Positions 54,942 to 63,379 of a stretch of DNA of 64,000 bases are shown one piece after another (position 1 is the stretch's first letter; every line of letters begins with the position of its first letter). The position numbers and the translations under genes were made by a program. Location: assembly GCA_006969745.1 (NCBI GenBank), contig CP030886.1, positions 1,207,001 through 1,271,000 of the forward strand. The letters run 5' to 3'. The notes under the pieces were generated by a model. That model did no database searches and was not told the DNA's origin. It saw only the letters and a list, made by a program, of their open reading frames with translations. The DNA comes from Cytophagaceae bacterium (GTDB lineage Bacteria > Bacteroidota > Bacteroidia > Cytophagales > Cyclobacteriaceae).

Positions 54942-55583
54942 ATGAGTGATAGCTTGTTAATGATTTTTGTGAAAAACCTGATTCCGGGAATGGTAAAGAC
55001 CCGATTGGCAGAAGATATCGGAATAGATAAAGCCTTGGATGTGTATCAGGAGCTGGTGCAAAGAACTCACAAAATCACCAAGAAAATTGAAGTGGATAAA
55101 GCCGTATACTATTCAGAATACGTGGAAATAGAAGACATATGGGACAATGGAGATTATAAGCTCTCTTCACAGAAAGGGTTTACCCTTGGCGAAAAAATGT
55201 CTAATGCTTTTGACGAGGCTTTTGATTCTTACAATAAGGTTGTCATCATAGGCAGCGACTGCTATGACTTGAACTCCAAGATCATCAAATCAGCATTTGA
55301 GATGCTCGAAGAAAATGATTTGGTGGTTGGCCCGGCAAAAGACGGAGGCTATTACCTGCTTGGAATGAAAGAATTTCTCCCTCAGCTATTTGAAGATAAG
55401 GTATACAGCACCGATTCTGTCTTGAAAGAATTGCTAGCTGAAGCAGAAGAGCTTCAATTGTCTGTTCATCAGTTACCAACTCTCAATGATATAGACACCC
55501 TTAAAGATCTGAAGGAAACGGATATCGACTGGGAAACCCTTGGCGAGGAAGCCGAAGATGCAAATGAAGGAGAAGTCTATTAA
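54942..55583 (+). CDS. TIGR04282-family glycosyltransferase-like protein (DUF2064)
   Basis: A 213-residue nucleotide-sugar transferase-like protein: MIFVKNLIPGMVKTRLAEDIG, VVIIGSDCYDLNSKII, DLVVGPAKDGGYYLLGM and LPTLNDIDTLKDL are the blocks of the family known as rSAM/selenodomain-associated transferase 1, also linked to arsenosugar synthesis. The exact donor and acceptor are unknown. It ends the five-gene cluster on the plus strand and is convergent with the second permease gene 14 bases away. Confidence 0.9.
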   Translation: MSDSLLMIFVKNLIPGMVKTRLAEDIGIDKALDVYQELVQRTHKITKKIEVDKAVYYSEYVEIEDIWDNGDYKLSSQKGFTLGEKMSNAFDEAFDSYNKVVIIGSDCYDLNSKIIKSAFEMLEENDLVVGPAKDGGYYLLGMKEFLPQLFEDKVYSTDSVLKELLAEAEELQLSVHQLPTLNDIDTLKDLKETDIDWETLGEEAEDANEGEVY

Positions 55584-55597
55584 ACCTCTCCTTTCAG

Positions 55598-58249
55598 CTA
55601 TTCATATCTAAGAGAATCGATAGGGTTTGCGCCTGAAGCTTTCCATACTTTGGCGCCTATCGAAGCAAGAGCGATGGCCACAGAAACTAATCCTCCTAAG
55701 AGATAAATCCATAACGATATACTGGTTTGATACGCAAAATCATCCATCCATCTGTCAATGATGTAGTACGAGATTGGTGTAGAGATCACAAATGCCACGA
55801 TTATTAAAACGATGAATTCCTTGCTGAGAATTGTTCCTATTTGGAGTATTGACGCACCCAGCACTTTCCTGATACCCAATTCTTTAGATTTCTGTACGAT
55901 GGTGAATGAAATCAACCCAAACAACCCCAAACATGAAATGAGTATTGCAATACCCGTGGCTGTTGAAGCAAGCTTCGATGCTCTTCTCTCTGTTTCGTAA
56001 AACTGCTCAATGGTCTCATCCATAAAGTAAACCGTCAATGGATATTCCGGATAAACCTCATTCCATTTATCTGTGAGTTTATCTATTGTCTGCTCTATTT
56101 GTTCCCCTTTTACCTTCAAGGCGAAGCATCTGGACTCGTCCGCATAGCGATAAAGCAACGGTTCAATTGGATGATGCAACGATCTGAAATGAAAATCTTC
56201 TACTATACCAACTACTGTATGATCCTTTGAATTAAACTCGAATGTGGTCCCCACAGCTTCTCTTGGGTCATCAAACCCTAAATCTCTCATAAAAGTCTCA
56301 TTGATCACAAGTTCACGCAAAGTATCATTGGGAAGCAAGTTGCGACCTGCCAGCAGTTCTATGTCATAAAATTTAAAGTAGGTTGTATCACCGGATTTTT
56401 GATGCGCACTGGTTACTACTTCAACAGTATCTGTGTAATACTTCACCGTAGATGTTGAATAACCTCGCTGAGCCGGCGGTGTTCTTTGAAGTGCATAATC
56501 CATTACTTCAGGTAGTTGATCCAGGTAATTCTTCATCAAATCGGCCTTGCTGTAATTTTCATAATATGGCGTGTAGAAATATATAATTCCATCCTCTTTA
56601 AATCCTAGATCTTTGTCTAGCATGAATGATATCTGCCACGCAATGGCAAGCGTGCCCACAATCAACAATTGTGAAAACAAAAACTGAAATAATATTAACG
56701 CCTTTCGGATAAGCGAGCCCCCAGGATTGTTTGAACTTGCACCCGAGCTCAGTGCTTTTACCGGTCTGAAAGAAGAAATTACCCAAGAGGGATAGATTCC
56801 TGCTATCACTCCAACCAGAAGTGTCAGACCAACTATTACCAGCCAAAATATCGGGCTATAATAATTAAGAGCTACGCCAGCAGGTATAAATTCCTCAAAG
56901 AAAATAAATGAGTAATGCGCTATCGGGATGGCCAGAACCACCGCCAAAAATGAAATGAGAATACTTTCAGTTAAAAATCGTGCTACTAGCTGATGCCTGG
57001 GACTTCCCAACACTTTTCTGACGCCTACTTCTTTTGACTTGGTAGTTGATTGGGCAGTTTCCAGATTGATGAAATTGAAGATGGCAATCAGAAGAATCGA
57101 CAGTGCTACAAAACTTAAAATCGTCAAAGTAGGCGCATGAGCTGGGTCACGTCCATTATCAAATATTCCAATATCCGGGCTAAAGTGGACCTCTGACAGA
57201 TCCTGGAGTTTATAGCTCTGAACCCAATCGGAGTCTTCCGTCTGCTCCACAACATGCTTATCTAAATCTTCAAGTTGAAGAAGGATATCAGCTTTATTCA
57301 CATTATCTGAAGTTTTAATCCAGAGTTGTGAAGAGCTGTTGGTGCTCCCCCAGTCATCGTTAAATTCATCTTTAAGCCACGAATTTGTCAACGTTCCGTA
57401 TGAGATGAAATCAGTGAAATCAAAGTCGGTATTGTATGAAGGATGCTGGACGATACCGGAGACAGAAACTTTTAATGAATCTCTGTAAAAAATCGTTCGA
57501 TTGATCATATCCAACCAATCTCTGTGTCCAAAATATTTCTCTGCTTGTTCTGTGGTTAGCACTACTTTAAAGGGTTCAGATAGAGCATTTTCCGAATTAC
57601 CAGCCAACCATTCGTATTGTCCAATAACCTTAAAAAAAGAATCACCAACAAGTATGAGGTTGTTCTGTCGGTCAAACTCCTTTTTCTCCTCGCCATCCAG
57701 TATCTCTACCGGAGCAGAATAGGTATTAAAATATGACACTGAAGCCAACCCGGAAAAATTTTCCTCTACATAAGGACCTACAGGAGCTGCCACTCCTTTG
57801 TTCGTTTGGGTAAATGATCCTGTAAACGAGGTATAAATTCTATGAATATTTTCCTTGTCAGGTATTTGCGTATTGAAGCTCAGCTCGAACCTGACGATGC
57901 TCAGTATAGCAAGAAAAGCTCCTACACCAATAGCTAAGCCTAGTACATTGATTGTAGCTGTGGTTTTATTTTTCAACAAATTTCTCCATGCAATCGCAAG
58001 GTTATGTTTCAAAAAAGTTAATGAGGTGTTTACTCTGTTGTTTTTCATTTTAGTCCTTTTTAATGCGTATGATCGGAAACCTCTAATGACCAGCCACCAA
58101 TAGAAAACACCTGCAAACCTTCCTCCTCGCTCTTCCACAAACTCTGAGTAAACTTCATAGAGATCTCCCTCTAATTCCTCAATCCGTTCATCTGAGCAAT
58201 AGAGGCGAAAGATCTTCAAAGGCAGTTTAGGTGGTTGTTTCGAACTCAT
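55598..58249 (-). CDS. MacB/FtsX-type membrane permease with prefix domain (second copy)
   Basis: An 883-residue inner-membrane protein with the permease prefix domain 2 pattern at the N-terminus (PPKLPLKIFRLYCSDERIEE, LEGDLYEVYSEFVEERG) and two FtsX units: KEVGVRKVLGSP in the first, KELGIRKVLGASILQ in the second, each flanked by helices. It is a paralogue of the protein at 32559-35144 but with a different prefix. No ATPase is adjacent. Its start overlaps the PadR stop by 4 bases. Substrate unknown; roles in signalling or export of peptides have been proposed for the wider family. Confidence 0.88.
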   Translation of the reverse strand: MSSKQPPKLPLKIFRLYCSDERIEELEGDLYEVYSEFVEERGGRFAGVFYWWLVIRGFRSYALKRTKMKNNRVNTSLTFLKHNLAIAWRNLLKNKTTATINVLGLAIGVGAFLAILSIVRFELSFNTQIPDKENIHRIYTSFTGSFTQTNKGVAAPVGPYVEENFSGLASVSYFNTYSAPVEILDGEEKKEFDRQNNLILVGDSFFKVIGQYEWLAGNSENALSEPFKVVLTTEQAEKYFGHRDWLDMINRTIFYRDSLKVSVSGIVQHPSYNTDFDFTDFISYGTLTNSWLKDEFNDDWGSTNSSSQLWIKTSDNVNKADILLQLEDLDKHVVEQTEDSDWVQSYKLQDLSEVHFSPDIGIFDNGRDPAHAPTLTILSFVALSILLIAIFNFINLETAQSTTKSKEVGVRKVLGSPRHQLVARFLTESILISFLAVVLAIPIAHYSFIFFEEFIPAGVALNYYSPIFWLVIVGLTLLVGVIAGIYPSWVISSFRPVKALSSGASSNNPGGSLIRKALILFQFLFSQLLIVGTLAIAWQISFMLDKDLGFKEDGIIYFYTPYYENYSKADLMKNYLDQLPEVMDYALQRTPPAQRGYSTSTVKYYTDTVEVVTSAHQKSGDTTYFKFYDIELLAGRNLLPNDTLRELVINETFMRDLGFDDPREAVGTTFEFNSKDHTVVGIVEDFHFRSLHHPIEPLLYRYADESRCFALKVKGEQIEQTIDKLTDKWNEVYPEYPLTVYFMDETIEQFYETERRASKLASTATGIAILISCLGLFGLISFTIVQKSKELGIRKVLGASILQIGTILSKEFIVLIIVAFVISTPISYYIIDRWMDDFAYQTSISLWIYLLGGLVSVAIALASIGAKVWKASGANPIDSLRYE

Positions 58250-58581
58250 CTTAAATTTTCCAATGCGATGTTTGGTATTTGATTTCTCATTCGGTTTCGC
58301 AGCTCGTTTGCAGTTTCCAACGCGACCTTTCCTGCTTGCGAAATGGTGAACAAACGCTTGCGTTTCCCGCCACGTTCACTTGACATCTCTCCCATTCTGG
58401 AATTCAATAGTCCCTTTTCTTCCAGACGGTAAACAGCTGCATGTACTGAACTAATGCTGACTTTTCGCTCTGTCTGCTTATTCAATTCACGCTGAATAGC
58501 CACACTGTAGGCATTGTCATACAAGATGCCAACTGTCAGCAATACCAGCTCTTCAAACTCTCCAAGATTGGTTCCCTTCAT
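58246..58581 (-). CDS. PadR-family transcriptional regulator (second copy)
   Basis: A 111-residue winged-helix regulator. TVGILYDNAYSVAIQRELNKQ is the helix-turn-helix, and AAVYRLEEKGLLNSRMG and RGGKRKRLFTISQAGKVAL form the wing. It is the first gene of a two-gene operon with the downstream permease (4-base overlap) and is likely autoregulating. It has little detailed similarity to the PadR at 35146-35487, though both control permeases. Confidence 0.9.
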   Translation of the reverse strand: MKGTNLGEFEELVLLTVGILYDNAYSVAIQRELNKQTERKVSISSVHAAVYRLEEKGLLNSRMGEMSSERGGKRKRLFTISQAGKVALETANELRNRMRNQIPNIALENLR

Positions 58582-58657
58582 TTTTTGAAATATTAATTTC
58601 GTAAATGTAAGTATTATACCGGAAAATGAAATTTTGGTTACAGATAAGTGGAAAAAT

Positions 58658-59905
58658 CTAGAAATATTGGCCTATTCCGAGCACAAAGCCATTAATAGTT
58701 AGCTCCTGCAGGTTCACTCCATAATCGACTCTGAGAATGGCGTTATAGATCTTTTTATGAATAAATCGGAAGCCTCCGCCAGCAAAAATTACAAGGTTTT
58801 CCTTTTGAGTAAAATCGGAGAAATTACCTCCCGGATTCCTCCATGATCCTGAATCTGAAAATAACACACCCTGAACAGCCACTTTCTGCTTATCGACAAA
58901 AGAATGGCGATATTCTGCATTGAGAATGATTGCTCCGGTCCCTCTGTCCACTCGATTACCTACACCGCGAATATTGAGGTAGCTGTCCAATACAAATGGC
59001 GCAAAAGGGCTGACTTCATTGGTGCTGAGCCCAAGGCGGAGACGTGTCGCGATATTCCCCTTTTCGGCTATTCGCCAAAAACCTTTCAAATCGTTGAACA
59101 CAATGTAAAACTCCGGATCATTATCTAAGGACTGCACTGATTGAATATTCAGCTGATTGTGTATCCCATCCAGATAGAAGTAGAAGTAATTGACACGATC
59201 CCAGACAAACGTGGCTTTAGCCAGAATTTTTCTTTTACTGACTTTTTCAGGTGCTCCTTCAAAAACTCCGCTGGTAAACTTTCGATAATCTTCCGTGAAA
59301 AATGCGCCACCAATCTCGATTCGGTCTCGAAAGCTTGAATGACGTATTACATCAAAGCCTAAGGTGTAATTATCATATTCGTACTCTACCGTCTGATTGG
59401 CAAAAAACAGAGGCTCAAGCGTAGACCATTTGATCAGGTTTACATTCAATCCCCATCGCGTTTGCCTTATTCTGTCAAAAGTCAAATGTGCCGCAAAAGA
59501 GCTACGATCGTAGTATTGATAGTAAGTTGTGAGTTTGTTTCCCTGACCTCCAAGGTTGGCTTCTGAAGCTCCTGCTTGAATCCAGAAATTCTCTTCAATA
59601 CCACCAAAGCTAAAGATTGGTAAAAGCGTGTATAGTTCTTGAAAGTGGTATGTCACTTCCACGCCCCTGTCCACCGCACCGATCTCGTACCGAACATCCG
59701 AAAACATTTCAAGATTTACCAACTGCTGCCTGACCATAAGTACCCGGGAAGAATCCAGCTTCTCTCCTACCTTGAAGGTTACAAATTGGTCAATATATGA
59801 CCTCTTAGTCTTTTCTAATCCTTCATATCGAATTGAAACTACTTCTTGAGAAAAGCAGGGAATTGCTAATCCTAAACAACATATTATTATCAGGGTTTTT
59901 CTCAC
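58658..59905 (-). CDS. Single-POTRA Omp85/BamA-like outer-membrane protein
   Basis: A 415-residue exported barrel (signal peptide MRKTLIIICCLGLAIPCFSQ). One POTRA-like domain (about 22-95, VVSIRYEGLEKTKRSYIDQF and LVNLEMFSDVRYEI) leads to a beta-barrel with the lid-loop sequence LNIRGVGNRVDRGTGA, equivalent to the VRGF/Y motif of Omp85 proteins. It has only one POTRA, whereas BamA has five, so it is a minor member, perhaps a TPS-type or lipid transporter. It shares an operon with the barrel protein upstream (4-base overlap). Confidence 0.82.
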   Translation of the reverse strand: MRKTLIIICCLGLAIPCFSQEVVSIRYEGLEKTKRSYIDQFVTFKVGEKLDSSRVLMVRQQLVNLEMFSDVRYEIGAVDRGVEVTYHFQELYTLLPIFSFGGIEENFWIQAGASEANLGGQGNKLTTYYQYYDRSSFAAHLTFDRIRQTRWGLNVNLIKWSTLEPLFFANQTVEYEYDNYTLGFDVIRHSSFRDRIEIGGAFFTEDYRKFTSGVFEGAPEKVSKRKILAKATFVWDRVNYFYFYLDGIHNQLNIQSVQSLDNDPEFYIVFNDLKGFWRIAEKGNIATRLRLGLSTNEVSPFAPFVLDSYLNIRGVGNRVDRGTGAIILNAEYRHSFVDKQKVAVQGVLFSDSGSWRNPGGNFSDFTQKENLVIFAGGGFRFIHKKIYNAILRVDYGVNLQELTINGFVLGIGQYF

Positions 59906-60747
59906 CTTTGGCGTATCACTCGGATACCCAAATTTATGGTTTCTCCTGCACCTTCACCTTCGCTGCCCAGCCAAAAGTTGGTGTAGAGAAATTCTAACTC
60001 AATAAAATTTGGCACCAACTGATACTTCGTCCCGATTCCGGATTGAACAAAATATGAGAAAAATGCTTCACCACTTTGAGCGGAGGTATTATAGTGTGTT
60101 GGAAAATATTCTGACATGGCATATACGGTCCATCGGGTATTCGGAAAGTAGCTGAAAAAGACGCTTGTCTGCGTTTTAAGGTAATTGTTTTCACGAAAAG
60201 AATCCCTAACCAAATAGTACCAGAAGGCCTGTTGGAAGAAAAGCTGAGTTTTGTCAGAAAGTGGAAGATCATAATAAATTTGGTTCAGCCACAGGCTTCC
60301 ATCTTCGTGCAAAAAAGCATCAGAAGAGGTTTGGTTTTCCAGGTCATCTGCCAGTGGTATTAGAATGGTAGATTGTATTGATAATCTTTTCAATCCATTG
60401 AAAGGTGCAATCTTGATCTTCGGACCAAATCCGACCACCGCAGTTCGAGAGCCTTGAGCATCGCTGGTGTTTACATTTTTGATCCAAACATCTGCTCCAA
60501 CGTTGATTTTGTCGTTCAATCCAAATAGAAATTGATTGATTGAGGTAAAATAATTTTCTCTCAGTCCTTTATTCACCTTTCCTCCATCTGCATTGAACTG
60601 CTTAGTTTGGGTATATAGGTTCTGAAAACTTTTTAGCTCCCAGTCACCTTTACCAAAAAGAATCGATGGTGTGTAGGTTTGGAGGTTGCTTTGCGCTGAG
60701 CCCAGGAAAAAGGCCATTATTAGAAAAGTGAATAATATGTTCCGCAT
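59902..60747 (-). CDS. Predicted outer-membrane beta-barrel protein
   Basis: A 281-residue protein with signal peptide (MRNILFTFLIMAFFLGSAQ). Strand-rich segments such as LSIQSTILIPLAD, YLKTQTSVFFSYFPNTRWTVY and ETINLGIRVIRQR, together with the C-terminal aromatic-poor strand, suggest a barrel. I know no named family. First gene of a two-gene operon with the single-POTRA Omp85 protein, so the two probably work together at the outer membrane. A candidate Crp/Fnr-type inverted repeat lies upstream at 60841-60854. Confidence 0.65.
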   Translation of the reverse strand: MRNILFTFLIMAFFLGSAQSNLQTYTPSILFGKGDWELKSFQNLYTQTKQFNADGGKVNKGLRENYFTSINQFLFGLNDKINVGADVWIKNVNTSDAQGSRTAVVGFGPKIKIAPFNGLKRLSIQSTILIPLADDLENQTSSDAFLHEDGSLWLNQIYYDLPLSDKTQLFFQQAFWYYLVRDSFRENNYLKTQTSVFFSYFPNTRWTVYAMSEYFPTHYNTSAQSGEAFFSYFVQSGIGTKYQLVPNFIELEFLYTNFWLGSEGEGAGETINLGIRVIRQR

Positions 60748-60840
60748 GTATTTAAATTTTCTTCAAAGAACGCAGAACAATCACCAAATGACGGTCAACC
60801 AAGAGACAATTAAGGTATTGTGATGAATTGTTGAACTATT

Positions 60841-60854
60841 TGTGATAAATCACA
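60841..60854. promoter_or_regulatory. Inverted repeat TGTGAT-AA-ATCACA
   Basis: A 14-base inverted repeat with a 2-base centre, close to half-sites recognised by Crp/Fnr proteins but with shorter spacing (TGTGA-N4-TCACA instead of N6). It lies at the crp stop codon and about 95 bases before the barrel-operon start. It is a candidate operator for the adjacent regulator, not proven. Confidence 0.3.
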
Positions 60855-61530
60855 CCAATTTTTCCAGGTCTCTTATCAAAATCCTTCTTCTGTCGAAGTT
60901 GATGAGATTTTTTTCCCGAAGTTCATTCATCACCGTGGTAACGGTTTGTCTTGAAGTTCCAGTCAAAGAGGCTATGTCTTTATGTGTTAGGTGATTTTTT
61001 ATCATCATCTCAAATCCCACTTTCTGACCCTTCTCTTCTGCCATCTCACGTAGGAAATCCACAATTCGTGTTCTCGCGTCTTTAAAAACCAATGATTCAA
61101 TTTTTCTTTCGGTCTTTCTCAAACGGAATCCCACTATTTTCAAAATCTTCAGGTTGAGCTCTTTGTTATCCTTCATCAGATTCTGAAGATCTTCGATGGT
61201 CATAGAGCATACGTGTGTGTCACTATCCATTGCCTGAGCGAAATCCTGCCGCTTTTCTTCACCTGCAAGCGCCAACTCCCCAAAAATCTCACCTCGCGTA
61301 AGTATCGCTTTTACGATTTCCTTACCGTCAGGTCCGTACGTGCCTATCTTGACACGACCGCTCGAAACCATATAGATATTCTCAGATGATTGATCTTTGA
61401 AATAGATAAAATCATCTTTCTTGTATACGCCCGGGATGTGCTTATCTTCTAAGTAAGGTGTCTTTTTAGGGCATAATACTTCAAAGAGATCAGTGTCTTC
61501 AAAGTACCATAAATTTCTTTCGTCGCTCAT
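60850..61530 (-). CDS. Crp/Fnr-family transcriptional regulator
   Basis: A 226-residue regulator. The cyclic-nucleotide-binding barrel spans about 20-135 (YKKDDFIYFKDQSSENIYMV, GEIFGELALAGEEKR), a dimer helix follows, and the winged helix-turn-helix is LTHKDIASLTGTSRQTVTTVMNEL (about 178-202). The cNMP pocket (GEIFGELAL) lacks the RxSA pattern of true cAMP receptors, so the effector is unclear; no cysteine cluster of FNR is visible. ATG at 61530 gives MSDERNLW; the longer frame from 61566 is weaker. It is divergent from a HemJ-like gene and neighbours respiratory genes, so control of respiration is plausible. Confidence 0.92.
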   Translation of the reverse strand: MSDERNLWYFEDTDLFEVLCPKKTPYLEDKHIPGVYKKDDFIYFKDQSSENIYMVSSGRVKIGTYGPDGKEIVKAILTRGEIFGELALAGEEKRQDFAQAMDSDTHVCSMTIEDLQNLMKDNKELNLKILKIVGFRLRKTERKIESLVFKDARTRIVDFLREMAEEKGQKVGFEMMIKNHLTHKDIASLTGTSRQTVTTVMNELREKNLINFDRRRILIRDLEKLV

Positions 61531-61553
61531 GATCTTACGATGTGTGGATTTAA

Positions 61554-61565
61554 TGCAAATTTGCA
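61554..61565. promoter_or_regulatory. Perfect palindrome TGCAAATTTGCA between crp and the HemJ-like gene
   Basis: A 12-base perfect palindrome lies in the 77-bp divergent gap, 24 bases before the crp ATG and 43 before the HemJ-like ATG. Such position suggests an operator for one or both genes, perhaps autoregulation. Without a known family consensus it remains a candidate. Confidence 0.35.
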
Positions 61566-61607
61566 AACAACCACGGTTAACAACAATTATAACTAAAAAG
61601 CTCCTTG

Positions 61608-62141
61608 ATGGATTATTTATATCTGAAAGCTCTCCACATCATATTCGTAATTACCTGGTTTGCCGGATTGTTTTATATCGTTAGACTTTTCATATATCAT
61701 ACCGAAGCTTTGGAGAAATCAGAGCCTGAAAAAACCATTCTTTCCGACCAGCTTGCCTTGATGAGCAAGAAGTTGTGGTACATCATCACCTGGCCCTCTG
61801 CGGTCATCACAGTTATCTTGGGTACGTCCCTCCTGCTAAGTCAGCCTGCATGGCTAAAGATGCCATTCATGCATATCAAGCTAGGTTTTGTCTTTTTGTT
61901 ACTTCTATATCACTTGGGATGTCATGTGATTTATCGTCAGCTTCAGAATGGAGAAAGCAAGTATTCATCCACCCAGCTACGGGTGTTCAATGAGGTGGCT
62001 ACCATCATTTTATTTGCAGTTGTTTTTCTGATTGTATTAAAGAATGAGTTGAGTTGGATATGGGGAACCATCGGTCTTATTAGCTTTGCGGTGATCCTCA
62101 TGATCGCCATAAAACTTTATAAAAAATTTAGAAAAAAATGA
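61608..62141 (+). CDS. HemJ/CopD-family membrane protein
   Basis: A 177-residue four- to five-helix membrane protein. MDYLYLKALHIIFVITWFAGLFYIVRLF with conserved His and HTEALEKSE are the HemJ pattern (the other helical segments hold MHIKLGFVFLLLLYHLGCH and VFNEVATIILFAVVF). HemJ-type proteins are protoporphyrinogen oxidases of haem synthesis; CopD-like relatives carry other roles. The ATG at 61608 is chosen over the TTG three bases upstream. It is divergent from the Crp/Fnr gene and precedes SCO1-like and cytochrome c genes, consistent with haem/respiration. Confidence 0.82.
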   Translation: MDYLYLKALHIIFVITWFAGLFYIVRLFIYHTEALEKSEPEKTILSDQLALMSKKLWYIITWPSAVITVILGTSLLLSQPAWLKMPFMHIKLGFVFLLLLYHLGCHVIYRQLQNGESKYSSTQLRVFNEVATIILFAVVFLIVLKNELSWIWGTIGLISFAVILMIAIKLYKKFRKK

Positions 62142-62200
62142 TAATTATACCTTCATTGAACAAGCTTCAGGAAGGATGTGTTAGTATCAAAATTTGACCA

Positions 62201-62830
62201 ATGAAAAACCTCGCTTTGCTTCTTTCGCTCCTTATTTTAATAGCGTGCGACCAACAAAAATCTTCCGGACGACTACCGTTTCTAGGAAATACCATTTATG
62301 AGGAAAATGATACGATCTATCATACGATTCAAGACTTTCAGCTGGTGGATCAAGACAGCAGCATTGTGACCAATGAGACATTTGCCAACCAGGTTTATGT
62401 GGCAGACTTTTTCTTTACTTCATGTCCTACCATTTGCCCAAAAATGAAAGCACAAATGCTACGGGTGTACGAAAAATTCGAAGACAATGACCAGGTAGCC
62501 ATTTTATCGCATACCATTGATCCAACCTACGATACTGTGGCTTTACTAAAAGACTATGCCGACCGTCTCGGAGTGCGTTCGGATAAATGGAAATTCGTCA
62601 CCGGTGACCAGGATTACATTTATGATCTCGCCGAACAAAGCTATATCTCGCTTGCCGACGAAGATGGTGATGCCCCAGGTGGATTTGTTCATTCAGGAGC
62701 GTTTTTACTGGTTGACAAAGACCGTAGAATCAGAGGGTTTTATGACGGGACTGTGCCTGAGCAAGTGGATGTACTTCTTTACGATATTGATAAATTGCTA
62801 AATGAATATCAGGCTGAGTCTGATAAGTAA
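62201..62830 (+). CDS. SCO1/SenC-family copper chaperone lipoprotein
   Basis: A 209-residue lipoprotein (MKNLALLLSLLILIACDQQ, Cys16). The thioredoxin-like SCO domain carries FFFTSCPTICPKM with CxxxC, and the His ligand later in GGFVHSGAF. SCO proteins deliver copper to the CuA centre of cytochrome oxidase or act in redox control in the periplasm. The gap to the cytochrome c gene is 11 bases, so they form an operon. Confidence 0.95.
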   Translation: MKNLALLLSLLILIACDQQKSSGRLPFLGNTIYEENDTIYHTIQDFQLVDQDSSIVTNETFANQVYVADFFFTSCPTICPKMKAQMLRVYEKFEDNDQVAILSHTIDPTYDTVALLKDYADRLGVRSDKWKFVTGDQDYIYDLAEQSYISLADEDGDAPGGFVHSGAFLLVDKDRRIRGFYDGTVPEQVDVLLYDIDKLLNEYQAESDK

Positions 62831-62841
62831 AACCTAGACAC

Positions 62842-63303
62842 ATGAAAAAACTAACCTATATTCTTCTTATCTCAGCGTTGGCAGTAGCCTGTGGTGGCAG
62901 CACAAGTGAAAAACCAGAAAAGGAAGCTTCCTCGCTTAGTTCCAGAGATGAGATCCGCTTAAAACAGTATCAGGTGCAAGGAGCTAAAATCTACGCAACT
63001 TATTGTGCCAACTGCCACCAACAAGATGGGAAAGGCCTTGCTTCTTTATATCCGCCGCTAGCCGGATCTGATTATTTATTGGAAGATATGGCTCGAGCTG
63101 CCTGCATCGTAAAAAATGGACAAAGCAAAGAGATTGTTGTCAATGGTGTGACCTATAACCAAATGATGCCGGGCAATCCGATTACCAATCTGGAAGTCGC
63201 AGAAGTCTTAACCTTTATTGGCAATGCCTGGGGCAATGAAGCTGGCTTAATCGGCGTGAAAGACGTGGATAAGTGGATCGATGCGTGTGGGGAGGGGTAT
63301 TGA
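62842..63303 (+). CDS. Class I cytochrome c lipoprotein
   Basis: A 153-residue lipoprotein (signal ending LAVACGG). A single haem site CANCHQQDGKG is present, followed by LYPPLAGSDYLLED; the axial Met is in NQMMPGNP. It is likely a periplasmic electron carrier to a terminal oxidase. Follows the SCO1-like gene in the same operon and is followed by a terminator at 63340. Confidence 0.92.
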   Translation: MKKLTYILLISALAVACGGSTSEKPEKEASSLSSRDEIRLKQYQVQGAKIYATYCANCHQQDGKGLASLYPPLAGSDYLLEDMARAACIVKNGQSKEIVVNGVTYNQMMPGNPITNLEVAEVLTFIGNAWGNEAGLIGVKDVDKWIDACGEGY

Positions 63304-63339
63304 TTGAAATGGAGGAACATTCTATTTAATACTAAATAA

Positions 63340-63367
63340 AAATCCTAATCAAAACTGATTAGGATTT
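63340..63367. terminator. Intrinsic terminator after the cytochrome c gene
   Basis: A perfect 11-bp stem AAATCCTAATC/GATTAGGATTT with loop AAAACT, followed by AAACATTTTTTT. It ends the SCO1-cytochrome c transcript and may also serve the minus-strand cargo gene, since its stem is symmetric in A/T ends. Confidence 0.8.
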
Positions 63368-63379
63368 AAACATTTTTTT

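Noticed and set aside
55566-55593. AAGGAGA/TCTCCTT inverted repeat as a terminator between the TIGR04282 gene and the second permease
   Set aside because: The stem is only 7 bp with a 13-base loop, it lies over the stop codon of the TIGR04282 gene, and no T-run follows on either strand.
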